A stretch of 64,000 nt of DNA, taken from NCBI RefSeq assembly GCF_900105765.1, contig NZ_FNTX01000002.1:1364001-1428000 (forward strand), in the 5' to 3' direction. This document shows, piece by piece, positions 8,942-18,129 of this stretch (the stretch's first letter is position 1; every line of letters starts with the position of its first letter). The position numbers and the translations under genes are program-made. Below the pieces are notes generated by a model, which saw nothing but the letters and a program-made list of their open reading frames with translations, was not told the DNA's origin and ran no database searches. Source of the DNA: Ruania alba (GTDB taxonomy: Bacteria; Actinomycetota; Actinomycetes; Actinomycetales; Beutenbergiaceae).

Positions 8942-9020
8942 GGTGGGGACGGAGGATGGGACATGAGCGCAACTCTGGCCCCATCGCCGGCTCGTGCGCC
9001 AGGGCCGGCGATGGGGAGAA

Positions 9021-11450
9021 CTATCGCTGCGGTCGGCGCCGGGTGGGCTCGCGGCGCGCGGGCTGAGTCACCGGTTCCACTTGCGGGACTGCGGGTACGG
9101 CGAGCTCGACGGCGTCGCTCCCGGAGAGCTCGACCGGTTGCCCGTGGTGGGTGGTCGCGAACGACTCGCCCTCGATGAGCCGGTACGTCGCCGTCTGCTC
9201 CTGGCCGGTGCGGGTGACCTGCACCTCGACCACCCGGTCCTCGCTCCGGATCCGGAACCGGAGCCGGTCCAGGGCATGCGGGAGGCGCGGCGCGAACGAG
9301 ATGACGCCGCCGTGATCTCGCATCCCACCGAACCCGCACGCGGCCACCTGCCACGACCCACCCATCGAGGCGATGTGCAGGCCGTCGTCGACATTGCCGT
9401 GCAGGTCGCCCAGGTCCACCAAGGCGACCTCCGCCCAGTAGTCGTAAGCGAGGTCCAGGTGCCCGGTCTCGGCCGCGAGCACCGCCTGGGTCGCCGCCGA
9501 CAGGGAGGAGTCCCGCACCGTCCGGGCCTCGTAGTACGCGAAGTTGCGGGCCTTCTGCTCCGGTGTGAACAGGTCGCCACGCAGCTGCATGGCGAGCGCG
9601 AGGTCCGCTTGCTTGATCACCTGCTTGCGGTAGATCTGGAAGTACGGGTAGTGCAGCAGCAGAGGATAGAACTCGTCGGCCGTGTCCTCGAAGTCCCACT
9701 CGTCCCGCTTGGTGAAGTCCTCCGACTGGGCGTGCACGCCGAGCTTCTCGTCGTAGGGGATCGCCATCGCGGCGGCTGCCTTGCGCCACTCGGCGATCTC
9801 CTCCGCGGTGACCCTGAGCTCGGAGGCAGTGCCCGGGTTGCGCTCGCACGCATCGGCGGCCTCGGTGAGGTTCGCCTGGGCCATCACATTCGTGTACAGG
9901 TTGTCGTCCACGATCGCGGTGTACTCGTCCGGACCGGTGACGCCGTCGATGTGGAACGCACCGTCGAAGTGCCCCAACGACATCCACAGCCGGGCGGTCT
10001 CGGTGAGCAGCTCAGTACCGGCGCCCGCGTCGAACTCACGGTCCCCGGTGGCGGCCACGTACCGGGCGGTCGCGTTTGCCACGGCAGAGTTCACGTGGAA
10101 CGCGGCGGTGCCTGCCGGCCAGTAGCCGGAGCACTCCTTCCCGGTGATGGTGCGCCACGGGAATGCCGCACCGGCCAGGCCCAGCTCGGCCGCTCTGGCG
10201 CGCGCCTCCGGCAGTGTGTTGCGCCGCCAGAGCAGGTGATCGCGCGCGGCGGACGGCTTCGTGTAGGTGAGCATCGGCAGGGCGAACAGGTCCGCATCCC
10301 AGAAGGTGTGCCCGTCGTAGCCGATCCCGCTCAGTCCCTTGGCGCCGAGCCCCTGGCCCTCTGCCCGGGCCGAGCACTGCAGCACGTGGAACATGGAGAC
10401 CCGGATCGCCTGCTGCAGGCCCGGGTCGCCGTCGATCTCGACGTCGGCATGCTGCCAGAACTCGTCCAGGTAGGCTCTCTGCTTCTCGAGCAGCTCGTCC
10501 CACCCGATCAATTTCCCGACGGCGAGAGCCGCCTCCACCTGGTCGCGCAACGCGGGCGTGGATCGCCGATGCGACCACCCGTAGGAGAGGTACTTGATCA
10601 TGCGCAGCTTGCTGCCCTTGGGCAGTTGCGCGGTCACCGTGTAGCGGGCGAGGTCGCCACCCGCCTCGATCGTTGTCTCGGCGCCCTGGGGCACCTCGAG
10701 CACGTGATCCATCCCGGCTGCCATGCGCAACTTGCTGCGACGGGTGCGGTGCAGCAGCACCGCCTGCTGACCGCGGGCGCCGGAGTCCTCCGACTTCAAT
10801 GGACGGTCCAGGACGGCCGCGTCCCGAGGATCCGAGGACGCGGTGGCGTTCTGCTCGTTGGCGAGCAGGTCGGAGTAGATCGCGAGGTAGACGTTGTCGT
10901 CGAGCGCCTCCACCTCGTACTCGATCGCGGCCAGGGACCGGTGCACGAACGAGACCAGACGCCGGGAGGTCACCCGCACCGACTGCCCGTTCGGTGAGGT
11001 CCACTCGGTGCTGCGATCCAAGGTGCCGGTGCGCAGATCGAGCGCGCGCTCGTGGCTGTGCGTGGTCCCGTAGCGCAGGTCGAACGGAGAGTCGCCGACA
11101 AAGAGGCGGATCAGCTTGCCGTCGGTGACGTTGACGACGGTCTCGCCCGACTCCGGGAATCCGTACCCGGACTCGGCGTGCGGCAGCGGACGCTGCTCGT
11201 AGAACCCGTTGATGTAGGTGCCGGGCACCACCCGCGGTTCACCCTCCTCGAGGGAGCCACGCATCCCGAAGTGCCCGTTGGAGAGGGTGAACAGGGTCTC
11301 GCTGGCGGCGACGTCGTCGGGCAGCAAGCCGCTACGGGTCAGCTTCCAGGGGTGGATTCCATACCCGCGGCGCTGGTCGGCGTACTCGATGGAGTCGCCG
11401 GTCTCGCCCGCATATGACTGCTCGGGGTGCTGGCCGTGGCCGTTCGTCAT
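9021..11450 (-). CDS. Glycoside hydrolase family 65 phosphorylase (maltose/trehalose/kojibiose type)
   Basis: A 809-residue GH65 enzyme: N-terminal beta-sandwich domain, (alpha/alpha)6 barrel and C-terminal jelly roll. The barrel carries GHTFWDADLFALPML and the general-acid Glu in VTGPDEYTAIVDDN (about E509). The segment near TVRDSSLSAATQ looks like the phosphate-binding loop of phosphorylases rather than hydrolases. It would convert an alpha-glucosyl disaccharide plus phosphate into glucose and beta-glucose-1-phosphate. The bond specificity cannot be read from sequence. It overlaps the upstream beta-phosphoglucomutase by 4 bp, a classical pairing that turns the product into glucose-6-phosphate. 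Confidence 0.93.
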   Translation of the reverse strand: MTNGHGQHPEQSYAGETGDSIEYADQRRGYGIHPWKLTRSGLLPDDVAASETLFTLSNGHFGMRGSLEEGEPRVVPGTYINGFYEQRPLPHAESGYGFPESGETVVNVTDGKLIRLFVGDSPFDLRYGTTHSHERALDLRTGTLDRSTEWTSPNGQSVRVTSRRLVSFVHRSLAAIEYEVEALDDNVYLAIYSDLLANEQNATASSDPRDAAVLDRPLKSEDSGARGQQAVLLHRTRRSKLRMAAGMDHVLEVPQGAETTIEAGGDLARYTVTAQLPKGSKLRMIKYLSYGWSHRRSTPALRDQVEAALAVGKLIGWDELLEKQRAYLDEFWQHADVEIDGDPGLQQAIRVSMFHVLQCSARAEGQGLGAKGLSGIGYDGHTFWDADLFALPMLTYTKPSAARDHLLWRRNTLPEARARAAELGLAGAAFPWRTITGKECSGYWPAGTAAFHVNSAVANATARYVAATGDREFDAGAGTELLTETARLWMSLGHFDGAFHIDGVTGPDEYTAIVDDNLYTNVMAQANLTEAADACERNPGTASELRVTAEEIAEWRKAAAAMAIPYDEKLGVHAQSEDFTKRDEWDFEDTADEFYPLLLHYPYFQIYRKQVIKQADLALAMQLRGDLFTPEQKARNFAYYEARTVRDSSLSAATQAVLAAETGHLDLAYDYWAEVALVDLGDLHGNVDDGLHIASMGGSWQVAACGFGGMRDHGGVISFAPRLPHALDRLRFRIRSEDRVVEVQVTRTGQEQTATYRLIEGESFATTHHGQPVELSGSDAVELAVPAVPQVEPVTQPARREPTRRRPQR

Positions 11451-12262
11451 CGGTCCTCCTCGGGGGTCGCGGCCGTTCCGCCGGCGGGCATGTCGACGGG
11501 GGGCTGCTCCAGTGAGGAACGGTCGTGGACCAGTTCGGCCAGGTCATTGACCACCACGTCGGCACCTGCTTCGGCCAAGGCATCGGCGTGCCCGAGACGA
11601 TCGACGCCGATCACGAAGGCGAAGTCGCCGGCGCGTCCGGCCTGCACGCCGGCGATCGCGTCCTCGATCACCACGGCTTCGGCGGGCGGCACGTCCAGGG
11701 CGGCGGCCCCAGCGAGGAAGGTGTCCGGGGCAGGCTTGCCCGGCAGGGACTGCTCGGCTGCCACCACGCCATCGATCCGGGCGTCGAACTGGTCGATCAG
11801 ACCGGCAGCGGTGAGCACGGCGACGGCGTTCGCGGACGCGGTCACGACCGCCGTCGGGATCCCGGCCTCGCGCACTGCCGTGAGGTAGGCGACCGAACCG
11901 GGGAAGGTCTCCACCCCGCGCTCGTCCAGGATTCGGCGCACGTCGGCGTCCTTGCGGTTGCCGATCCCGCACACGGTCTCGGCCGATGGCGGGTCGTCCG
12001 GGGTGCCCTCCGGCGGGGTGATGTCACGGGAGGCGAGGAACGTACGCACACCGTCGTACCGCCGTCGGCCATCCACGTGGGCGGCGTAGTCCGACTCGGT
12101 GAACTCAGGAAGGCCCTGGGCGGTGAGGATCGCATCGAAGGTCTCCTTCCATGCGGCGAAGTGCAGGGTGGCGGTGCGGGTGAGCACGCCATCGAGGTCG
12201 AACAGGCACGCCCGGACCTGTGCGGGCAGGCCGAGCTCGGCGAGCGATGTCTGGGAAGGCAT
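11447..12262 (-). CDS. pgmB: Beta-phosphoglucomutase family HAD phosphatase
   Basis: A 271-residue HAD protein. The nucleophile motif FDLDGVLT (D22, with acid/base D24) is followed by a helical cap, then GKPAPDTFL (Lys) and IEDAIAGVQAG (Asp). The family isomerises beta-glucose-1-phosphate to glucose-6-phosphate. It is transcribed ahead of, and overlaps by 4 bp, the GH65 phosphorylase that makes beta-glucose-1-phosphate. Upstream, TACCGT ends 6 nt before the ATG and no Shine-Dalgarno is seen, so the operon may start as a leaderless message. The C-terminal ~25 residues are Pro/Ala-rich and extend beyond the usual fold. Confidence 0.9.
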   Translation of the reverse strand: MPSQTSLAELGLPAQVRACLFDLDGVLTRTATLHFAAWKETFDAILTAQGLPEFTESDYAAHVDGRRRYDGVRTFLASRDITPPEGTPDDPPSAETVCGIGNRKDADVRRILDERGVETFPGSVAYLTAVREAGIPTAVVTASANAVAVLTAAGLIDQFDARIDGVVAAEQSLPGKPAPDTFLAGAAALDVPPAEAVVIEDAIAGVQAGRAGDFAFVIGVDRLGHADALAEAGADVVVNDLAELVHDRSSLEQPPVDMPAGGTAATPEEDR

Positions 12263-12445
12263 GGGAGAACGGTAGTGGCGGGGTCCGGGTCGTGGCGAAC
12301 GTGCACGTCAGGGGCGCGACGGTGAGTCATCTGTCGTGTGCGTCACAGAATGCCGGCCGGGCGTGACGAATGTCGCGCTCGCGGAACGTACTTCACGGCG
12401 CGCAGTCGTGCGCCGCTGATTCCCTCATCCCCCGGAGGACGACAA

Positions 12446-14299
12446 ATGACAAGCTCCAGTGAGGTTGCACGCCTGCCACGGCAGGCGATGCGCGCCGTCG
12501 TCACGGCGCTGCTCGGTGCGGTGCTCACCCTGGTCGGCGTGACCACGGCGACGGCGGCTCCGCCGTACGAGACCGAAGCAGAGGTGACGGACCTGCAGTT
12601 CACCTCCGAGGTGGTCCGGACCGGCTCGACGGCCGAGCTGACCGGCTCGTGGTCACTGCCCGACAATCCCGCCACCCCGGCTGGTTTCACCATGGCGCTC
12701 CCGGAGGGTCTGCAGGGCGTTCGAACCGAGTTCCCGATGCGCACGCCCAGCGGCGAGCAGATGGGCTCCTGCGTCGTTGACGGGACGTCATTGACCTGCG
12801 ACCTCGACGAGGCGTATGTGGCCGAGCATCCGTTGGACCTCAAGGGCGACTTCCGATTCTGGGTGACGGTGACCACGGAGGTCACCGAGGAGACCGAGGT
12901 GACCTACGACTTCGGTGCGACGGAGGCGTCGGTGACCATCGAGCCAAGGCCCGATAGTCAGCCCTGCACCGAGAACTGTGAGGTCCGCAACATCAGCACC
13001 GTGAAATGGGGCGACTACGACCCGGAGTCCGGGAACTTCCTGTGGGTCGTCAGGGTCGGTGCCGAGGATGAGACCGGCATGCCGGGTGGCCGGGAGGTCG
13101 TGGTCACCGACACCGTGGCGCCCGGGCATCAGGTGGTCCCTGGACAGACGGTCCTGCGCCGCACCAACGAGGTGGTGGTGAACGGCAACGGGTACCCCTC
13201 GCCCGCGAACTGGGTCGAAGCGCCCGTGGACTCCTACCAGGTGTCTGCGGATGGGACCACCGTCACGTTCACCTCGGAGGAGGGCTACTTCTATGTGGTG
13301 GATGTGGTCTCGGAGATCACCGACGGCGGGCTGCGCGGCACCTACGACAACGCGGCCACGATCGAGGTGACCGGTGAGGAGGTGCGCACCGTCTCCGCCC
13401 GGTCCCAGTCCCACGGTGGGTCTGCGTCTGGGGTCGGCACCGATGTGGGTGTCTTTGCGCTCACCAAGGAGGTCATCGGCGACGCCGTGGGCCTCGAGGG
13501 CACAGTCTTCACCGGTACCTACGAGGTGCAGGAGAGCGAGGGTGCCGAGCCGACCCAGCACACCTTCGAGGTGATGGACGGCGAGACATGGGTGAGTCCG
13601 GAGTTCCCGGCCGGCACCCGTGTGGTGATCCTCGGTGAGGACCCGCCGACCGGCACGGGACAGGTGCAGTGGGCCGACCCTGTGTTCTCCGAGACCGAGT
13701 TCGTGCTCGACGGTGGGGTCGTGCGCGACGTGAGCCTGACGAATGAGGCCAGCGTGCTGATGGGGCAGTTCTCCGCAGCGAAGCTGCTCACCGGTGACGG
13801 CGCAGCCCAGGTTCCCGCGGACGCCACCTTCACGCTGGACTACTCGTTCCCGGCTGGCCCGGGCTTCGAGAGCGGCGCCGGCGAGCTGGTGCTTCCAGTT
13901 GACGGAACGGCAGTGACTTCACCGATGATCCCCGCGGGGGCGGAGGTCACCGTGGTCGAGCAGGAGCCCGGCGCGGTGGCTGGGGCCTCGTGGGGAGCGG
14001 TGACGTACTCGACGGAGTCGGTCAGGATCGTCGCCGACGAGGTGGTTGAAATGAGCGTGACGAATGAGATCACCGTCACGTCACCGCCGTCGGAGACAGA
14101 GACAGCACCGTCGGGCGACGACACCGTGCCGTCGACGGATGTGACTGTGCCGCCGGACGCGCCCACCCCGCCGGCGACGGCCGGGAGCCTCCCGAGCACC
14201 GGAGCGGACGGGACGGTCGTGGCCGGGATCTCCGGACTGCTCCTGGTGAGCGGGGCAGTGCTGCTGGTGGCCCGGCGTCGGGCGGCGCGGAGGGCCTGA
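12446..14299 (+). CDS. LPXTG-anchored surface protein with Ig-like (DUF5979-type) repeats
   Basis: About 617 residues. Order: signal peptide ending near ATAAP; an adhesin-like beta-sandwich of ~300 residues; two related repeats (one after VFALTKEVIGDAVG, one after QFSAAKLLTGDGAA, each ending in SLTNE or SVTNE); a Ser/Thr/Pro linker; then the sorting signal LPSTG (about residue 582), a hydrophobic helix and an Arg-rich tail. By family knowledge it should be linked to peptidoglycan by sortase and serve adhesion; no sortase gene lies in the window. A GGAGGA site (12434-12439) sets ATG 12446 as start. Confidence 0.9.
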   Translation: MTSSSEVARLPRQAMRAVVTALLGAVLTLVGVTTATAAPPYETEAEVTDLQFTSEVVRTGSTAELTGSWSLPDNPATPAGFTMALPEGLQGVRTEFPMRTPSGEQMGSCVVDGTSLTCDLDEAYVAEHPLDLKGDFRFWVTVTTEVTEETEVTYDFGATEASVTIEPRPDSQPCTENCEVRNISTVKWGDYDPESGNFLWVVRVGAEDETGMPGGREVVVTDTVAPGHQVVPGQTVLRRTNEVVVNGNGYPSPANWVEAPVDSYQVSADGTTVTFTSEEGYFYVVDVVSEITDGGLRGTYDNAATIEVTGEEVRTVSARSQSHGGSASGVGTDVGVFALTKEVIGDAVGLEGTVFTGTYEVQESEGAEPTQHTFEVMDGETWVSPEFPAGTRVVILGEDPPTGTGQVQWADPVFSETEFVLDGGVVRDVSLTNEASVLMGQFSAAKLLTGDGAAQVPADATFTLDYSFPAGPGFESGAGELVLPVDGTAVTSPMIPAGAEVTVVEQEPGAVAGASWGAVTYSTESVRIVADEVVEMSVTNEITVTSPPSETETAPSGDDTVPSTDVTVPPDAPTPPATAGSLPSTGADGTVVAGISGLLLVSGAVLLVARRRAARRA

Positions 14300-14305
14300 C
14301 CCGCA

Positions 14306-14344
14306 ACGGGAGGGCCGGGGCGTTGAGCGGCCCGGCCCTCCCGT
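14306..14344. terminator. Bidirectional terminator hairpin
   Basis: A perfect 14-bp stem (arms 14306-14319 and 14331-14344, ACGGGAGGGCCGGG and its complement) with an 11-nt loop sits between the convergent ends of the LPXTG gene and the BCCT transporter. There is no U-tract, as is usual in high-GC actinobacteria. It probably ends both transcripts. Confidence 0.8.
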
Positions 14345-14362
14345 ACTGCACGAGACGGTGGC

Positions 14363-16015
14363 CTACTCCTCCTTCGCCGCGATGAAGGCGGACTCTGCCG
14401 CCTTGACGCGCCGGTCCTGCTGGATCCCGCGCAATATCGCGAACGCCATGGCGAAGACCATGATGAAGATCGGCAGGCCGATCACGGTGATCACTTCTTG
14501 CAGGGCCGAGAGTCCGGCGTCACCGGCGAGCACGATCAGCGAGGCGGCGAGCACACCCTCGGCGATCCCCCAGAACATCCGCTGCCGCACCGGTCCGGTG
14601 CCGGCGTCGCCGGTGCAGAGCATGTCCACCACGAGCGACGCGGAGTCGGAGGAGGTGGCGAAGAAGACGGCCACGATCAGTACGGCGAAACCTTGGATGA
14701 GTGTGGTCACGCCGTCGGGCACCGGGAACTGATCAAAGAAGGTGAACATTGCCAGCGACACGTTCTCCTCGGTGACGACCTTCTGGGTGAGCTCCCCTCC
14801 GCTGCCTCCGATCCCGTCGAAGTCCATGGCGGACCAGCCGAAGATCGCGAACCAGACGACCGTGAACAAGGTCGGCGCGAACAGCACACCGATCACGAAC
14901 TCGCGGATGGTGCGGCCCTTGGAGATGCGGGCGAGGAAAATCCCCATGAACGGTGCCCAGGTGACCGTCCATGCCCAGTAGAACACCGTCCAGTCGGCCT
15001 GCCAGCCCCAGCCGTCGCTGGTGTACCGGGACATCGCGTCGTTCCAGAACGACAGCGGGATGATCGAGGTGGCGTAGATGGACAGGCTCTCCACGATCTG
15101 CCGGGCCAGGAACACGGTGGAGCCTGCGATGAACACGAACACCATCAGCCCGACGGCGGCCCCGATGTTGATGTTCGAGAGGCGCTTCACACCCTTGTCC
15201 AGACCGTTCACGATCGATGTGACCGCCACGGTGGTGAGCACCACGATGATGATCACCTTCACCAGCACCGAGTCAGGAACGTTGAGCAGCTCGGTCAGAC
15301 CGGAGTTGATCTGCTGGGTGCCCAGGCCGATCGAGACGGCTACCCCGAACAGGGTGCCGAGGATCGCGAAGATGTCGATCGTCTTGCCGATCGGGCCGTG
15401 GATCCGGTCCTTCAGGAGGGGGTAGAACACCGAGCTCACGCGCATCGGCAACTTGAACCGGTAGACGAAGTAGGCGAACGCGAGACCGGGCAGGGTGAAG
15501 ATCGCCCAGGTGTGCAGGCCGAAGTGGTAGATGGAGAAGCCCATCGCCTCCTCGGCCGCCTCGATCGTGAACGGTGCGACGTCATTGCGCGGGGGATTGG
15601 CGAAGTGCGTGATCGGCTCGGCCACGCCCCAGAACATCAGGATGGTGCCGATCCCACCGGCGAACAGCATGGCGAACCAGGAGACGTTGCCGTACTCCGG
15701 CTTGGAGTCGTCGTCGCCGAGCCGGATGCGTCCGAACCGGCTGATCGCCAGACCGATCAGGAAGATCAACCAGGCAGAGACTCCGAAGATGAAGAACCAG
15801 CCAAGGTTCGTCACGATCCACTCGCGGCCGGCCTTGAACGTGTTACCCACCGGTGTGGGGAAGAGCACCAGCACGAGCAGGAAGAGGACCATGAGCCCTG
15901 CCGCGATGAAGAAGATCGTGGGGTCCGTCCGCAGCCCGAGCCGATCGGCCCAGGACTGGAACGTGCGGGTCAGGCCCGAGCGCGGTTCGCGCTGGTCGGC
16001 GGACTGGTCCGTCAT
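14363..16015 (-). CDS. BCCT-family transporter (betaine/choline/carnitine type)
   Basis: A 550-residue, 12-helix secondary transporter. Family signatures are clear: IGTILMFWGVAEPITHF in the substrate/sodium region and FYWAWTVTWAPFMGIFLAR followed by ISKGRTIREF. These proteins import quaternary ammonium solutes such as glycine betaine with sodium, mainly for osmoprotection; the exact solute is not determined. Both termini are short, so no long osmosensory C-terminal domain like that of BetP is evident. A weak GAAGGG ribosome site lies before ATG 16015, and a TGACGTCA-centred palindrome lies at 16043-16052 upstream. Confidence 0.93.
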   Translation of the reverse strand: MTDQSADQREPRSGLTRTFQSWADRLGLRTDPTIFFIAAGLMVLFLLVLVLFPTPVGNTFKAGREWIVTNLGWFFIFGVSAWLIFLIGLAISRFGRIRLGDDDSKPEYGNVSWFAMLFAGGIGTILMFWGVAEPITHFANPPRNDVAPFTIEAAEEAMGFSIYHFGLHTWAIFTLPGLAFAYFVYRFKLPMRVSSVFYPLLKDRIHGPIGKTIDIFAILGTLFGVAVSIGLGTQQINSGLTELLNVPDSVLVKVIIIVVLTTVAVTSIVNGLDKGVKRLSNINIGAAVGLMVFVFIAGSTVFLARQIVESLSIYATSIIPLSFWNDAMSRYTSDGWGWQADWTVFYWAWTVTWAPFMGIFLARISKGRTIREFVIGVLFAPTLFTVVWFAIFGWSAMDFDGIGGSGGELTQKVVTEENVSLAMFTFFDQFPVPDGVTTLIQGFAVLIVAVFFATSSDSASLVVDMLCTGDAGTGPVRQRMFWGIAEGVLAASLIVLAGDAGLSALQEVITVIGLPIFIMVFAMAFAILRGIQQDRRVKAAESAFIAAKEE

Positions 16016-16042
16016 GTGCGTGCCCTTCGGTAGCTGCCAGAA

Positions 16043-16052
16043 CTGACGTCAG
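16043..16052. promoter_or_regulatory. Perfect 10-bp palindrome upstream of the BCCT gene
   Basis: CTGACGTCAG lies 28-37 bp upstream of the transporter start. Its position suits an operator or the core of one, but a 10-bp palindrome can arise by chance and no regulator is adjacent. Confidence 0.3.
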
Positions 16053-16234
16053 CCGTGCGGGATGGCTCCTGTGCCCCGTCCGAGCCGATCGATCCGATCC
16101 ACTGTGGCGTGGATCACTTGGTGCGGCAACTGGAAACTGAGTGGGTGAAGCGACGTTCGTCGCGCTCGCCTCGGCTGCCCGCGCGCCCGACCCCAGTCCG
16201 CGCTACCGTCACACCACGGCGTGAGGAGGTCGCG

Positions 16235-16381
16235 ATGTCTACACCAGCCGAGCCTGCGGACTTCGACGAGGTGCCTCTGCTCGAGGAGGATGAGACCATC
16301 CCGCCGCGACCGGAGGAGGAGGCCGCTGACCTGCTCCGCTCAAAGCCGGACCCGCACGGGGCCGATCGCGAGAAGCGCTGA
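16235..16381 (+). CDS. Small acidic hypothetical protein (48 aa)
   Basis: A 48-residue product of Asp/Glu/Pro-rich sequence (EVPLLEEDETIPPRPEEEAA) ending in a basic-acidic tail. GAGGAGG (16223-16229) is correctly placed before the ATG, which supports translation. There are no membrane segments or cysteines. The function is unknown. It stands alone between the divergent BCCT gene and the end of the sigma-factor gene. Confidence 0.6.
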   Translation: MSTPAEPADFDEVPLLEEDETIPPRPEEEAADLLRSKPDPHGADREKR

Positions 16382-16436
16382 ACGCGGCTGACGTGGCGAC
16401 CGCGCGCGCCGTTTTCGGCGGCGCTCGGCGCTCCGA

Positions 16437-17570
16437 TCAGGTCCGCAACCGTGCCGCCTGCTTCGTCAGGTGCACCCGCTCCGCCTCGTTGCTGGCTACG
16501 CCCGCCGCGACGGCGTACAGCCGGGCGGCTGTGTCATGCTCACCCGCGCGTTCATGCAGGTGAGCGGCCACCGCATCACGGCGAGGGACGTCGTCGGGCA
16601 CGTGGTTCAGGACTCGTAGGCCCGCGTGCGGGCCGTCCACCTGGCCGACGGCCACGGCACGGTTGAGTGCCACCACCGGGTTGTCCGGGGTGAGCCGAAC
16701 GAGCTCGTCGTACCAGTCGAGGATCTGCGGCCAGTCCGTCTCCTCGGCGCGCGGGGCGTCATCGTGCAGGGCGGCGATGGCAGCCTGCGCCTGGTACTCG
16801 CCCACCCGGTCCCGGGCGAGTGCGTGCTGCAGGATGTCCACACCCTCGGCGATCATCGCGGTGTCCCAGAGCGAACGGTCCTGCTGGTCCAGCGGCACCA
16901 GCTCCCCTGTCCGGGTGAACCGGGCCGCTCGCCGGGCGTGGTGCAGCAGCATCAGCGCCAGCAGGCCGCGGGTCTCCGGGTCGTCCTCGGCGGCGGCGAG
17001 CTGGCGGGTCAGCCGGATGGCCTCCTCGGCCAGGTCGACCGCCCCGGTGAACCCCTCGTTGAACACCAGGTACAGCACCCGCAGCACCGTGCTCGACTCG
17101 CCGAGCTGATCGAACCGGTGCTGCGCGAGCGTGCGCTTGGCGCGGCTGATCCGCTGCGCCATCGTCGTCTCCGGTACCAGGTAGGCCCGCGCGATCTGCG
17201 CCGTGGTGAGCCCGGCCACCGCACGCAGCGTGAGAGCGATCGCCGAGGCAGGGCTCAGGTCCGGGTGGCAACAATGGGTGAGCAGCAGCAACGTGTCGTC
17301 CGCCTGTTCGACGGGGCCGGGCGCAGGCTCCGCGCCGAACCGTTCCTCCCGTCGTCGGCGGGCCTCGTCGGCGCGCACCGCGTCCAGGAACTTGCGCCAT
17401 GCCACCCGAACCAGCCATCCGGCCGGTTCGGTCGGCATCGCCTCCGGCCAGCGCCGGGTCGCCTCCACGAGCGCTTCCTGGACGGCGTCCTCGGCCGCCG
17501 TGAACTCAGCGCCACGGCGGACGAGGACGGCCAGGGTGCGCGGCCCGAGGGTGCGCAGCAGATCGTCCAT
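16437..17570 (-). CDS. ECF sigma factor with C-terminal TPR-like extension (ECF42-like)
   Basis: About 377 residues. Sigma region 2 (LGPRTLAVLVRRGAEFTAAE, then the WPEAMPTEPAGWL segment) and region 4 (LTTAQIARAYLVPETTMAQR) are followed by ~200 residues of helical, TPR-like sequence containing the YLVFNEGF motif. In this subgroup the extension replaces an anti-sigma factor and is known to be needed for activity. The gene lies 4 bp after a DGPF/YCII gene, the characteristic partner. ATG 17570 starts just after that stop; the longer open frame to 17705 only runs antisense-like through the partner gene. Confidence 0.9.
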   Translation of the reverse strand: MDDLLRTLGPRTLAVLVRRGAEFTAAEDAVQEALVEATRRWPEAMPTEPAGWLVRVAWRKFLDAVRADEARRRREERFGAEPAPGPVEQADDTLLLLTHCCHPDLSPASAIALTLRAVAGLTTAQIARAYLVPETTMAQRISRAKRTLAQHRFDQLGESSTVLRVLYLVFNEGFTGAVDLAEEAIRLTRQLAAAEDDPETRGLLALMLLHHARRAARFTRTGELVPLDQQDRSLWDTAMIAEGVDILQHALARDRVGEYQAQAAIAALHDDAPRAEETDWPQILDWYDELVRLTPDNPVVALNRAVAVGQVDGPHAGLRVLNHVPDDVPRRDAVAAHLHERAGEHDTAARLYAVAAGVASNEAERVHLTKQAARLRT

Positions 17571-17574
17571 GAAC

Positions 17575-17985
17575 TCAGTCGATCGTCGGTGGCTCCGACA
17601 TAAACGGGCGCACCTCGATCCACTCCCGGATCGGGCGCCCGCCCGGCCCGGGTGCGGAGGACAGGAACGCCGCGGCCTCATGGGCACGCTCGGTCGAGTC
17701 CACATCGATCATCATCCACCCGGCGATCAGGTCCTTCGACTCCGCGAACGGCCCGTCCGTCAGCGGCGGCTTCCCCTCCCCGTCGTAGCGCACGAAGGTG
17801 CCCTCCGGGGAGAGGGCCTGGGCGTCCACGAACTCGCCCCGCTCACGCAGAGTGTCGGCCACGTGGTTCATGAACGCGATGTGCGCGTCCACCTCCTCCG
17901 GCGTCCACCGTTCCATCGGCACACTTCCCTCCGCGGTGGGCTGCGGACCGCCGCGGTAGTGCTTGAGCAACAGGTACTTCGCCAT
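17575..17985 (-). CDS. YCII-related (DGPF domain) protein
   Basis: A 136-residue protein with N-terminal MAKYLLLKHYRGG and the defining TDGPFAESKDLIAGW motif. The fold is a ferredoxin-like barrel; members are small cytoplasmic proteins of uncertain function, possibly with an enzymatic pocket. It is directly upstream of, and co-transcribed with, an ECF42-like sigma factor, where DGPF genes often make up the regulon as well. A clear AAGGAG site precedes the ATG. It is divergent from an alpha/beta hydrolase 144 bp away. Confidence 0.9.
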   Translation of the reverse strand: MAKYLLLKHYRGGPQPTAEGSVPMERWTPEEVDAHIAFMNHVADTLRERGEFVDAQALSPEGTFVRYDGEGKPPLTDGPFAESKDLIAGWMMIDVDSTERAHEAAAFLSSAPGPGGRPIREWIEVRPFMSEPPTID

Positions 17986-18129
17986 GGTTCCTTCTCCTTG
18001 TGTCTCGTGCCGGCCAGTCTGCCGCCATCACCCCAGAGACGGAGCCGTCGCCTCGTTCTCGACATCGCTTGGCGGCGAATCTGCCGGGCAGGTCTTCTGC
18101 CTGGCTCGCCCGTGTGGTCCAATCCCTTC

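Noticed and set aside
8994-10997. A 667-codon open frame on the plus strand
   Set aside because: Fully antisense to the GH65 gene, with no domain pattern; a high-GC shadow frame.
14498-16033. A 511-codon plus-strand frame rich in Asp, Glu, His and Gly
   Set aside because: Antisense to the BCCT transporter; composition is that of a reversed membrane-protein frame.
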